Source: Veillonella nakazawae (GTDB lineage Bacteria; Bacillota; Negativicutes; Veillonellales; Veillonellaceae). Taken from it: a DNA stretch of 64,000 bases. The notes under the pieces were generated by a model, which was not told where the DNA came from, made no database searches, and saw nothing but the letters and a program-made list of their open reading frames with translations. Within the stretch, counting starts at the first letter, position 1. Each line of letters opens with the position of its first letter. The DNA lies in the NCBI RefSeq assembly GCF_013393365.1, contig NZ_AP022321.1, positions 902,001 to 966,000 of the forward strand. Reading direction: 5' to 3'. A program made the position numbers and the translations under genes. Positions 37,192 to 44,909 of the stretch are shown one piece after another.

Positions 37192-37428
37192 GTGACAAAT
37201 TTTTTAATGATTGTAGAAGTAATCGTATCTATTTTATTAATCGTAGTAGTTGTTGCACAGAATAGCAAAAACGCAGGCATGGGCGGTGCTGTATCTGGTG
37301 CGGCAGACTCTTCTTTTGGTGGTAAGCAACGCGGTTTAGACGCTTTCTTATCTAAATGTACGATTATATTGGGGATTATCTTTGCTGTGTTGAGCTTAGT
37401 GTTAGGGGCAATGATTAATCAATTCTAA
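37192..37428 (+). CDS. secG: Preprotein translocase subunit SecG
   Basis: SecG is the small auxiliary subunit of the SecYEG export channel. The 78-residue protein has two membrane helices (LMIVEVIVSILLIVVVVAQ and CTIILGIIFAVLSLVLGAMI) joined by a glycine-rich loop with GMGGAVSGAADSSFGG, typical of the family. GTG 37192 has AAGGA 8 bases before it; ATG 37183 is in frame but sits on that site. It follows sigH by 5 bases and is ended by a terminator. Confidence 0.93.
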   Translation: MTNFLMIVEVIVSILLIVVVVAQNSKNAGMGGAVSGAADSSFGGKQRGLDAFLSKCTIILGIIFAVLSLVLGAMINQF

Positions 37429-37433
37429 TGATG

Positions 37434-37457
37434 AAAGCCTGCTTTGCAGGCTTTTTC
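37434..37457 (+). terminator. Terminator after secG
   Basis: AAAGCCTGC and GCAGGCTTT form a 9-bp stem with a TTT loop followed by TTCTTTTT. Confidence 0.9.
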
Positions 37458-37483
37458 TTTTTATCAAATGAGGAGGTGAAAAT

Positions 37484-39847
37484 TTGAAGAAGAAAGTATT
37501 AGACTTTTATAAATCTATACAACCACATGCATATCATATTGAAGATGCGGCCATGGATAACCATATCCGTGGTGGTAAAGATCTTGAGATGTTTATTCGT
37601 TCTGCAAAAATGCTAGCTCGAGAAGGGGTATTAACATCTTCGCGACCTGATGTATATCAATATGCAGAGCAACAACATGAAGAATATGAAGGTATTTATA
37701 AGGGCTATCGTAAGTCTTTTGGCTTTGTCATTATGCCTGAAGATGAAGATATATATGTAGCAGAACAAAATAAAGGTACTGCCATGCATAATGACAAGGT
37801 TCGCGTTCGTGTCATACCTTCTAATTATACAAAGCATAAACGAGAAGGCATTATCGTTGATGTTATTGAACGAGCTAATGAAACCGTAGTGGGTACTTAT
37901 GACCGACAACAACACTTTGGCTTTGTTATCCCTGATGATGAGCGAATTGGGACTGATATCTTTGTAGATTTAAAAAATACATTAGATGCTCGTAGTGGCG
38001 CAAAGGTATTAGTGAAAATTACTAAATGGCCTGAAGGCGATAAAAAGCCAGAAGGTATTATTACTGAAATTCTTGGTTATAAGGGCGATGTAGGTCTTGA
38101 TATTAACTGCATCATGGCTAATCATAAGATTCCATTTAATTTCCCCGATGATGTTATCAAAGCGAGCAAGAAAATTGATACCCTTATTCATGAAGACCCT
38201 GCCCGTTGGGAGCTTCGTGACTTGCAAATGGTCACTATCGATGGAGAAGATGCAAAAGATTTAGACGATGCTGTGAGTGGCCGAAAATTACCAAATGGTA
38301 ATTATGAGTTAGGTGTACATATTGCAGATGTGAGTCATTATGTAGTATCCGGACAGGCCATTGATAATGAGGCCTATAAACGCGGTACATCTGTGTATTT
38401 AGTAGATCGTGTAGTACCGATGTTACCTGAGGTCCTATCTAATGGCATTTGTAGTTTAAATGCTCATGAAGACCGTTATGCTATGACATGTATGATGGAA
38501 ATAGATAAAGAGGGTAAGGTTGTAAATTATCGTATTCGTCCATCTATTATCCATGTAGGACGTCGTTGTAGCTATAAAGAGGTCTATAAAGCATTAGAGG
38601 AAAATATTATTCCTCATGACTTACAAGACTTTATGCCTATGCTGCATGATTTGGCAGAAATCTCTAAGATTTTGAATCGAATGCGTCGTCGTAGAGGTGC
38701 TTTAGATTTTGATTTCCCTGAATATAAAGTATTACTCGATTATGATGGTACACCGTTACGTATTGTAAAACGAGATCGTACCATGGCGGAACGACTTATC
38801 GAAGAATGTATGCTCATTGCCAATGAAACAGTGGCGACACACTTAAAGAATACGCATCGTACATCGGTATATCGTATTCACGAGAACCCAAGTGAAGAAA
38901 AGTTAGATTTATTCCAAAAGGTATTAAATTACTTGGGGCAAAATCTCGTCCTTAGTACTGATGGTGTAACACCAAGAGATTTCCAAAAAATCTTAGATGT
39001 AGTAAAGGGTCAAGATATTGAGCAAGTAGCTCAAATTATGACCTTGCGTTCTATGCAACAGGCTAAATATAGTATTAACAATGTAGGACACTTTGGCTTA
39101 GCATCTACATGTTATACGCATTTTACATCTCCTATTAGACGATATCCAGACTTAATGGTTCATCGCCTTTTAAAAGCTGATATGCATTGGAAAAATGGTT
39201 ATTCTAAACGGGATGTAGAGGAAGCATTCTTAGCTGGAGCTGTTGAACATTCTTCTATACAGGAGCAAGTAGCTACTGAGGCTGAACGAGATACAGTAGA
39301 TCTTAAAAAGACTCAATACATGGTTCCATTTGTAGGGGAAGTCTTTGAAGGAACTATTTCTAGCATTACATCCTTTGGGATGTTTGTAGAATTAGAAAAC
39401 GGTATCGATGGCCTTGTGCATATGAGCATGATGAATGATGATTACTATTTCTTTGATGAAGAACATTTTGTGCTTGTAGGCAAAAGAACAGGTAAAACCT
39501 ATCACTTAGGTGAAAAGGTAACTGTTACATTAGTAAAAGCTGATGTAGAAAAGAAACAGATCGACTTTGTACTTGGTGAAGTCAATAACCTAATGGCTAT
39601 ACAAGAACAATTGCAAAATGGTTCTGACTATGCAAGTAGTCGAGATGGCTATGGTAGTCGAAAAGGTCGTAAATCTTCAGGAAAATCCAGTAAAAAATCT
39701 TCACGACGCGATAGTAATAAATCTAGTCATTCTAAGTACGATGCTTTCAGTAAAAAAACTAGTAAAGGCAAATCAAGTCGTAAGAAGTCTAATAAAACGA
39801 CTAAGCGCAGTCAATCTAAGAAATCTAAAAGTAAACGTAAACGATAG
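37484..39847 (+). CDS. rnr: Ribonuclease R with long basic serine/lysine tail
   Basis: RNase R is a processive 3'-5' exoribonuclease that degrades structured RNA and works with tmRNA in trans-translation. The 787-residue protein has cold-shock-type OB domains (about 60-220), the RNB catalytic domain with GEDAKDLDDAVSG and GVHIADVSHYV (metal-binding aspartates), and an S1 domain (GEVFEGTISSITSFGMFVEL, about 625-710). The last ~70 residues are almost only Ser, Lys, Arg and Gly. The start is TTG 37484, with AGGAGGTGA at 37471-37479. smpB follows after 8 bases. Confidence 0.95.
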   Translation: MKKKVLDFYKSIQPHAYHIEDAAMDNHIRGGKDLEMFIRSAKMLAREGVLTSSRPDVYQYAEQQHEEYEGIYKGYRKSFGFVIMPEDEDIYVAEQNKGTAMHNDKVRVRVIPSNYTKHKREGIIVDVIERANETVVGTYDRQQHFGFVIPDDERIGTDIFVDLKNTLDARSGAKVLVKITKWPEGDKKPEGIITEILGYKGDVGLDINCIMANHKIPFNFPDDVIKASKKIDTLIHEDPARWELRDLQMVTIDGEDAKDLDDAVSGRKLPNGNYELGVHIADVSHYVVSGQAIDNEAYKRGTSVYLVDRVVPMLPEVLSNGICSLNAHEDRYAMTCMMEIDKEGKVVNYRIRPSIIHVGRRCSYKEVYKALEENIIPHDLQDFMPMLHDLAEISKILNRMRRRRGALDFDFPEYKVLLDYDGTPLRIVKRDRTMAERLIEECMLIANETVATHLKNTHRTSVYRIHENPSEEKLDLFQKVLNYLGQNLVLSTDGVTPRDFQKILDVVKGQDIEQVAQIMTLRSMQQAKYSINNVGHFGLASTCYTHFTSPIRRYPDLMVHRLLKADMHWKNGYSKRDVEEAFLAGAVEHSSIQEQVATEAERDTVDLKKTQYMVPFVGEVFEGTISSITSFGMFVELENGIDGLVHMSMMNDDYYFFDEEHFVLVGKRTGKTYHLGEKVTVTLVKADVEKKQIDFVLGEVNNLMAIQEQLQNGSDYASSRDGYGSRKGRKSSGKSSKKSSRRDSNKSSHSKYDAFSKKTSKGKSSRKKSNKTTKRSQSKKSKSKRKR

Positions 39848-39855
39848 AGGTACAT

Positions 39856-40326
39856 ATGGCAAAACAATCTAGTCCATCTCTTATTGCTGATAATCGTAAG
39901 GCCCGTCATGATTTTAATATTCATGAAACCTATGAAGCAGGCATTGCTTTGACAGGTACTGAAATTAAATCGATACGTCAAGGTAAACTGAACTTAAAGG
40001 ATAGCTTTTGTCGCATTGATAAAGGCGAGCTTTTGTTGTATGGTGTTCATATCAGCCCATACGAACAAGGCAATCGTTTTAATCATGAACCTGAACGGAC
40101 CCGTAAATTGTTGATGCATAAATCTGAAATCAATAAATTACATGCACAGGTTAAGGAGAAAGGATTCTCTTTAGTGCCGCTTAACTTCCATTTTAGCCAT
40201 GGTTATGTAAAGGTAACTGTGGGTCTTGTAACTGGTAAAAAGTTATACGATAAGCGTCAAGATATGGCGGAACGCGATGCTAAGCGAGATATTGCAAAGC
40301 GTCTCAAAGAGCAACAAAAATATTAA
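39856..40326 (+). CDS. smpB: tmRNA-binding protein SmpB
   Basis: SmpB delivers tmRNA to stalled ribosomes. The 156-residue protein shows the family motifs RKARHDFNIHETYEAGIALT, GTEIKSIRQGKLNLKDSF, and the C-terminal KKLYDKRQDMAERDAKRDI tail that enters the mRNA channel. GAGGTACAT precedes ATG 39856. Its partners are close: RNase R directly upstream and ssrA at 43041. A terminator follows. Confidence 0.97.
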   Translation: MAKQSSPSLIADNRKARHDFNIHETYEAGIALTGTEIKSIRQGKLNLKDSFCRIDKGELLLYGVHISPYEQGNRFNHEPERTRKLLMHKSEINKLHAQVKEKGFSLVPLNFHFSHGYVKVTVGLVTGKKLYDKRQDMAERDAKRDIAKRLKEQQKY

Positions 40327-40333
40327 GGTAAAA

Positions 40334-40362
40334 AGATCGAGTCATGATGGCTCGATTTTTTT
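40334..40362 (+). terminator. Terminator after smpB
   Basis: ATCGAG (40336-40341) and CTCGAT (40351-40356), extended inside by CAT/ATG, are followed by TTTTTT. Confidence 0.85.
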
Positions 40363-40394
40363 GTGATATTTGTTAACTTATCTTATATTTTTAG

Positions 40395-40454
40395 TTGATA
40401 AATATGCATATTGAAATTATAATGTAAACAAGAGCAGTGTTTGTGGTTGACATT
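40395..40454 (+). promoter_or_regulatory. Biotin operon promoter with BirA-type operator
   Basis: The promoter is TTGATA (40395-40400), 17 bases, TATAAT (40418-40423). Overlapping its -10 is an operator: AATGTAAAC (40421-40429), 16 bases, GTTGACATT (40446-40454). The arms match as an inverted repeat at 8 of 9 positions. This is the BirA operator architecture (GTAAAC or GTTAAC half sites, 14-16-base spacer). The downstream bioW and bioF support it. Confidence 0.72.
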
Positions 40455-40476
40455 TTCTAAGTAGAGGAGAAACATC

Positions 40477-40977
40477 ATGAATCAGAATATTCGGTACATT
40501 ACAGAGGTTGCTATTTTAACGGCTATGATTACGGTATTAGGTGCTATTAAAATACCTAATGTCATTCCAGGTATAGAGTTTCAACTGTCAGCTCCATTGG
40601 CGGTAGCCATATGTGCCGTATTCGGATTTAAGAAATATATTATTAGCGGATGTCTATCTAGTTTAATCGGTTTAGCACTAGGTACACAAACTATTTTGAA
40701 TGTTATGATTGCTATGCAATTTAGACTTATCGTAGGGCTAATTCTTTGGATGTGCCACAATCATATGATAGGTATTATGATTTCTGGCCCGATTGCATCT
40801 GCATTAGCGCGATTGACCTTGTCTGTATATATCGGTAAGGCCGCATTACCTATGGTTGCCTTGGCAGTGCCTGGCATGATTTTTACGGTCATTATGGCTC
40901 CTGTATTTGTAAAAGTATTCCGTAAAATCCACAGTCAAGCACATCAAAATCATGTAATAAAAGGTAAGGTATCATAA
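40477..40977 (+). CDS. Small integral membrane protein of the biotin operon, ECF S-component-like
   Basis: The 166-residue protein has about five or six hydrophobic helices, with VAILTAMITVLGAIKIPNV first and VALAVPGMIFTVIMAPVFVK last, and a short basic C-terminus. The size and N-terminal pattern resemble substrate-binding (S) subunits of ECF vitamin transporters, but it does not look like BioY. It is first in a BirA-controlled operon with bioW, whose substrate is pimelate. I infer pimelate or another biotin-precursor uptake; no family motif proves this. GAGGAGAAAC precedes ATG 40477. It overlaps bioW by 1 base. Confidence 0.6.
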   Translation: MNQNIRYITEVAILTAMITVLGAIKIPNVIPGIEFQLSAPLAVAICAVFGFKKYIISGCLSSLIGLALGTQTILNVMIAMQFRLIVGLILWMCHNHMIGIMISGPIASALARLTLSVYIGKAALPMVALAVPGMIFTVIMAPVFVKVFRKIHSQAHQNHVIKGKVS

Positions 40978-41705
40978 TGAGTGAATTATATAGTGTACGC
41001 ATGCGTGCAGCACAAGGTGGTCCCCATGAAAAAGGGGGCCACCATATTTCTGGTGCAGAGCGGATTGTGAAGTTAGAAGAAGTAGGGACTATAGCTCAAT
41101 CGTTAACTGATCGCGCACTGCATCACAGTAAAGGAACAGCTGATTTTATCAATATTACTGTAGATTTAATCCCACCGGAGAAGATTACATATATTGACTG
41201 TCTAAAGGTAGAGGAACATAAAACTAGTAGCATTTCTGAATCCCATCAATTGGTGACTGAGCTTTTACCAGGTCCTAATATTAGTGAAACAGCTGTTCTT
41301 AAAGCTATATCTTTGTTAAAAGGTTTAGATAAATCTATGCGCGGCGCTATGTTAGTGGATGCCATTACTGGCGAGCGCTTAGATACAGGTGACCGCGGAG
41401 TACGTGTGAGTCATATGGACTCCTTTGACTCTTATGCATTAGGTGATAATGAACATATGAGAGAGGCCTTAGTATTAGCGTCTAAGGTACAATCAGCAGA
41501 TGGTATTGTGGGAGAATTATGCTGGTCTGATGATCCCGACTATACAGTAGGTTATGTTGCTTGCAATGGTGTATACCATCGAATTCCTAATATGAAAGAA
41601 TTGGGCTCAAATATAGGGGGCCGTGTTTTCTTTGTACGGTCTAATATAGATAGTGAAAGTGTAATTGAGTATTTGGAGCGTGCTCCAGTACTTGTTAAGC
41701 GGTGA
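40977..41705 (+). CDS. bioW: 6-carboxyhexanoate--CoA ligase (pimeloyl-CoA synthase)
   Basis: BioW makes pimeloyl-CoA from pimelate, CoA and ATP, the entry to biotin synthesis in many Firmicutes. The 242-residue protein has the conserved N-terminal SVRMRAAQGG and GGHHISGAERIV, the middle LDTGDRGVRVSHMD, and YVACNGVYHRIPNMKELGSN near the end, all typical of the family. The start overlaps the preceding stop (TAATGA). The next gene is bioF, which uses its product. Confidence 0.95.
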   Translation: MSELYSVRMRAAQGGPHEKGGHHISGAERIVKLEEVGTIAQSLTDRALHHSKGTADFINITVDLIPPEKITYIDCLKVEEHKTSSISESHQLVTELLPGPNISETAVLKAISLLKGLDKSMRGAMLVDAITGERLDTGDRGVRVSHMDSFDSYALGDNEHMREALVLASKVQSADGIVGELCWSDDPDYTVGYVACNGVYHRIPNMKELGSNIGGRVFFVRSNIDSESVIEYLERAPVLVKR

Positions 41706-41709
41706 TAAA

Positions 41710-42864
41710 ATGTACGAATTTTTTAAAGAACAATTAGACTCTAAGATAGAGAACCATAATTTACGAACCTTAAGAGAATACTGTCCTCTAGATGCAGTGC
41801 GAGTAAAACGAGATAATAAAGAATATTTAATGATGGCTTCAAATAATTATTTGGGCTTAACTTTTGATACTCGTGTCATAGAAGGGGCCCTGAAAGGGGC
41901 TCAACAATATGGAACAGGATCTGGTGGATCGCGCCTTGTATCTGGTACATTTCCATTATTTACAGAGCTCGAAAGGTCATTAGCTAAATTTAAGAATACT
42001 GAAAAAGCCCTTGTATTTAATACCGGTTATATGGCCAATGTAGGAACTATTTCTGCCGTAGCTGATAAGAATACTATTATTTTTAGTGATGCTCTTAATC
42101 ATGCTAGTATTATTGATGGTTGTAGATTAAGTCGAGGTACTGTAAAAACATATAGCCACTGTGATATAGACGAGTTAAAGTATCTGTTAAAACAGGTAGA
42201 TCGAAACACTCGAAAGCTTATAGTTACTGATGGCGTATTTAGTATGGATGGGGATATTGCACCACTAGATAAACTGTATGAATTAAGCCGTGATTACAAT
42301 GCATTGCTCATGGTTGACGATGCCCATGCAACGGGAACTATTGGTAATGGTCATGGTACAGCGGCCTATTTTGGACTTGAAAAAGAAGTAGACATACAAC
42401 TTGGTACATTGAGTAAATCTTTAGGCTCTGTTGGTGGTTATGTAGCTGCAAATAGTACTATCATAGATTATCTCGTTAATACGAGCCGCAGTTTTATATT
42501 CTCTACCGCATTATCTCCTGCTGATATAGGGGCGGCCTTAGCTGCATTACAGGTTCTTGAGACAGATGCATCTGTTTTAGCGCGTTTACATGAAAATGTA
42601 AACTATATGGCAGATCAATTGATTTCTATGGGAATTGATGCTACTAATGAAACGCCAATTTTCCCAATACTAATAGGGCGTAATGAAGATACACTTGCCG
42701 TATCTGATTATCTATATGAGGATGGCATTATAGGCACCGCTATTCGTCCGCCTACAGTACCTATTGGTGAAAGCAGAATTAGACTAACGGTGACTGCTGC
42801 GCATAATAAAGAACAAATAGATTATGTGTGCCAATCACTGCAAAATGCTATGAAACAGTTATAA
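41710..42864 (+). CDS. bioF: 8-amino-7-oxononanoate synthase
   Basis: BioF condenses pimeloyl-CoA with alanine to form KAPA. The 384-residue alpha-oxoamine synthase has SNNYLGLTFDTRV, GTGSGGSRLVSGT, VDDAHATGTIGNGHG and the PLP lysine in LGTLSKSLGSVGGYVA (about residue 235). The fold is shared with KBL, so BioF is chosen by its place after bioW. ATG 41710 follows GGTGATAAA; the in-frame upstream ATG lies inside bioW. The other biotin genes (bioA, bioD, bioB) are not in this window. Confidence 0.9.
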   Translation: MYEFFKEQLDSKIENHNLRTLREYCPLDAVRVKRDNKEYLMMASNNYLGLTFDTRVIEGALKGAQQYGTGSGGSRLVSGTFPLFTELERSLAKFKNTEKALVFNTGYMANVGTISAVADKNTIIFSDALNHASIIDGCRLSRGTVKTYSHCDIDELKYLLKQVDRNTRKLIVTDGVFSMDGDIAPLDKLYELSRDYNALLMVDDAHATGTIGNGHGTAAYFGLEKEVDIQLGTLSKSLGSVGGYVAANSTIIDYLVNTSRSFIFSTALSPADIGAALAALQVLETDASVLARLHENVNYMADQLISMGIDATNETPIFPILIGRNEDTLAVSDYLYEDGIIGTAIRPPTVPIGESRIRLTVTAAHNKEQIDYVCQSLQNAMKQL

Positions 42865-42995
42865 TCATGATAATAGATAATATATCCTCTGAAGACAGGG
42901 ATAAAAGAATCTTGGATTGGTAAAATTGTCAAATTTAGATAAGTTGAGAAGGCTAAGAGTAGTGAATATACCGAATTGGTGAAGGTTTCATGTAA

Positions 42996-43024
42996 TTGAC
43001 AGTAATACTAAATAGGCTTATAAT
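42996..43024 (+). promoter_or_regulatory. tmRNA promoter
   Basis: TTGACA (42996-43001), exactly 17 bases, and TATAAT (43019-43024): a full consensus promoter 16 bases before the mature 5' end of ssrA. It explains a highly expressed stable RNA. Confidence 0.9.
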
Positions 43025-43040
43025 TATGAGACCGACGCAC

Positions 43041-43382
43041 GGGGATGTAAAGGTTTCGACAGGGGTGCGTGTGGTATAGATAGCGAGTCGGCGTTCCATG
43101 AGGCCGTTAAACGGTGGGAAAACATTTAAACGCAGAAGAAAATTTTGCATTAGCTGCATAAGCTACGTCCCTCATACTTGTGCCTACCAAGTGTGAATGG
43201 ACGTCAAACCGTAGGCTGGCTTAATTCAGTTGTTCATATGAATTAGGCGAGACAACATGAACTGGGGTTGTGTAGCTTGTCTGTGAGCGGTAGCAACCTG
43301 AGAACTCAATCATAGACTGTGCTCGGAGAAGTCTATATGGCAACACTTCTGGACAGGGGTTCGACTCCCCTCATCTCCACCA
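43041..43382 (+). ncRNA. ssrA: tmRNA (SsrA)
   Basis: tmRNA rescues stalled ribosomes and tags the incomplete protein for ClpXP/ClpCP proteolysis. The 5' GGGGATG pairs with CATCTCC before the encoded ACCA end (43379-43382), forming the acceptor stem. The T-arm GGACAGGGGTTCGACTCCCC and the 5' AAAGGTTTCGAC are standard. The tag frame starts at GCA 43132 and reads AEENFALAA before TAA at 43159-43161; the LAA end is the usual protease signal. SmpB and RNase R are encoded 2.7 and 3.2 kb upstream. Confidence 0.98.
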
Positions 43383-43394
43383 ATATTCAAGCTA

Positions 43395-43457
43395 AAGCTA
43401 GAAGATACGTAAATACTGAACAAATGCAGTAGTTACCTAATCTTTTAGCTTTTTTTA
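43395..43457 (+). terminator. Terminator after ssrA
   Basis: AAGCTAGAAGAT (43395-43406) pairs with ATCTTTTAGCTT (43440-43452, one G-T). The loop folds into a second stem with GTAAATACTG/CAGTAGTTAC. A run of seven Ts follows. Confidence 0.8.
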
Positions 43458-43674
43458 GTGTTCGTATATGACTGCTTAAATACGTATTTGTTCGCTTGAA
43501 ATTTCACCATGATTTCACCTTGATTTCCCCACGGAGCACAGATATTTAATCAGAAAATGTGTACACAAAGAATCTAAAATGTCAATAATTTTTATCGTTT
43601 TGATTGTGCACAATGAATATGAATTTATATAGATTTTATCTATGTTTTATAAAGGTGGACGGGTATCGAAAAAA
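43458..43674 (+). other. Gene-free stretch after tmRNA with tandem 11-mers and a palindrome
   Basis: No gene is supported between the ssrA terminator and the efflux promoter. The stretch holds three tandem 11-base units at 43501-43533 (ATTTCACCATG, ATTTCACCTTG, ATTTCCCCACG). It also has a palindrome ATAGATTTTATCTAT (43629-43643), 31 bases before the efflux -35, whose TTTATCTAT recurs at 43680-43688. On the minus strand a 31-codon open tail (about 43455-43547) might be an integrase remnant, but nothing proves it. Confidence 0.4.
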
Positions 43675-43703
43675 TTGACTTTATCTATAGAATCCTGTAA
43701 AAT
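43675..43703 (+). promoter_or_regulatory. Promoter of the RND efflux operon
   Basis: TTGACT (43675-43680), 17 bases, TAAAAT (43698-43703). TTTATCTATAG overlaps the start of the spacer and repeats the arm of the palindrome at 43629-43643, a possible operator. Confidence 0.7.
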
Positions 43704-43767
43704 ATATAAAGATATTTATGTAATTATGACACATAGATGAATAGTTTCGTGTAAAGGAGTACAGATA

Positions 43768-44895
43768 ATGAAGTTCCGTTATTCCCGTATGTTAGCGGCT
43801 CTCGTTGTATCCGCTGTAATGGTTGCTGGTTGTGGCAGTAATCAACAGCAAGCAGGCGACGTGAGTGTCAATGCATACAAAATTACTGCAAGTGATGCAC
43901 AGGTAAACCAAACCTATGCTGGTACAGTAGTTGCAGAAAACTCTGTAGCTGTACATGCTCGTGTAACCGGTTACGTAGTTGAAAAATATGTTAAAGGCGG
44001 GGAGCAAGTTGTTGCTGGCCAGCCATTATATCGTATCGATTCTCGTCAATACGAAGCTACTCTTGCCAATGCTGAAGCACAAGCAGCTCAAGCTAATGCA
44101 AACTATAAAAATGCTGAAGTAGACCTTAATCGTTATGAAACATTAGCTCAACAAGATGCTATTGCGCAACAACGTGTAGATACACAACGCAGCACTACAG
44201 AACAAGCTAAGGCAGCTTATGAAGCATACGAAGCATCCGTAAAAATTGCTCAAGATAACTTAGGCGATACAATGGTATATGCACCGTATTCTGGTACATT
44301 ACGTATGGATGATATCGATATGGGCACATTTGTACAAGCAGGTTCTACAACATTAGTAACTATTGATTCTATCGATCCTATCTTTGTTGAATTCAGTATG
44401 ACAGAGCAAGAATATCTTGACTTCATGAAAAATCCAACCGGCGATGATTCCAATGGTCCAAATATTCAATTAAAACTTGCTGATGGCGAAACGTATAATC
44501 AACCGGGTTCTATTGTTCAAGCCGCAAAAAGTCTTGATCAATCAACAGGTAAGCTTGTGTTGAAAGCATCTTTCCCAAATCCTGATCATTTGTTGTTGCC
44601 AAATATGTTTGCTACAGTAATTTCTCCTGGTCAAAAAATTAAAAACGCTATTCTTGTTCCTAGTCGCGCTATTCTTCAAATCATGGATAAAAACTTTATC
44701 TTTGTTGTAAATGCGGATGGTGTAGTAGAACAAAAAAGTGTTGAAGTTGGCGGTACAAGTGGTAGCGATACAATTATTAAGGCCGGCTTAGCACCTGGAG
44801 ACACAATCATCGTTGATGGCTTAACTAAGGTTAAAAACGGTGCGAAGGTTAATGCTAAATTGCTTTCAAAAGAACAATTAAAAGCTACAAAATAG
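43768..44895 (+). CDS. RND efflux periplasmic adaptor lipoprotein
   Basis: This AcrA/MexA-type membrane fusion protein links an inner-membrane RND pump to an outer-membrane channel. The 375-residue protein has a lipoprotein signal (VAGC, Cys22), a biotinyl-lipoyl domain (VHARVTGYVVEKYVKGGEQV, about 65-85), a long alpha-hairpin with heptads (ANAEAQAAQANANYKNAEVD), the second lipoyl half (TMVYAPYSGTLRMDDID) and beta-barrel and MP domains. AAAGGAGTACAG precedes ATG 43768. The pump gene follows 14 bases after its stop. Confidence 0.93.
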   Translation: MKFRYSRMLAALVVSAVMVAGCGSNQQQAGDVSVNAYKITASDAQVNQTYAGTVVAENSVAVHARVTGYVVEKYVKGGEQVVAGQPLYRIDSRQYEATLANAEAQAAQANANYKNAEVDLNRYETLAQQDAIAQQRVDTQRSTTEQAKAAYEAYEASVKIAQDNLGDTMVYAPYSGTLRMDDIDMGTFVQAGSTTLVTIDSIDPIFVEFSMTEQEYLDFMKNPTGDDSNGPNIQLKLADGETYNQPGSIVQAAKSLDQSTGKLVLKASFPNPDHLLLPNMFATVISPGQKIKNAILVPSRAILQIMDKNFIFVVNADGVVEQKSVEVGGTSGSDTIIKAGLAPGDTIIVDGLTKVKNGAKVNAKLLSKEQLKATK

Positions 44896-44909
44896 AAGGG
44901 GGCTAGATC

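Noticed and set aside
39856..43382. rnr-smpB-ssrA as a single operon
   Set aside because: A terminator after smpB, the separately promoted biotin operon and an ssrA consensus promoter separate them. They are neighbours only.
43501..43533. Tandem 11-mers as a CRISPR array
   Set aside because: The units are only 11 bases, contiguous without spacers and imperfect. No cas gene is in the window.
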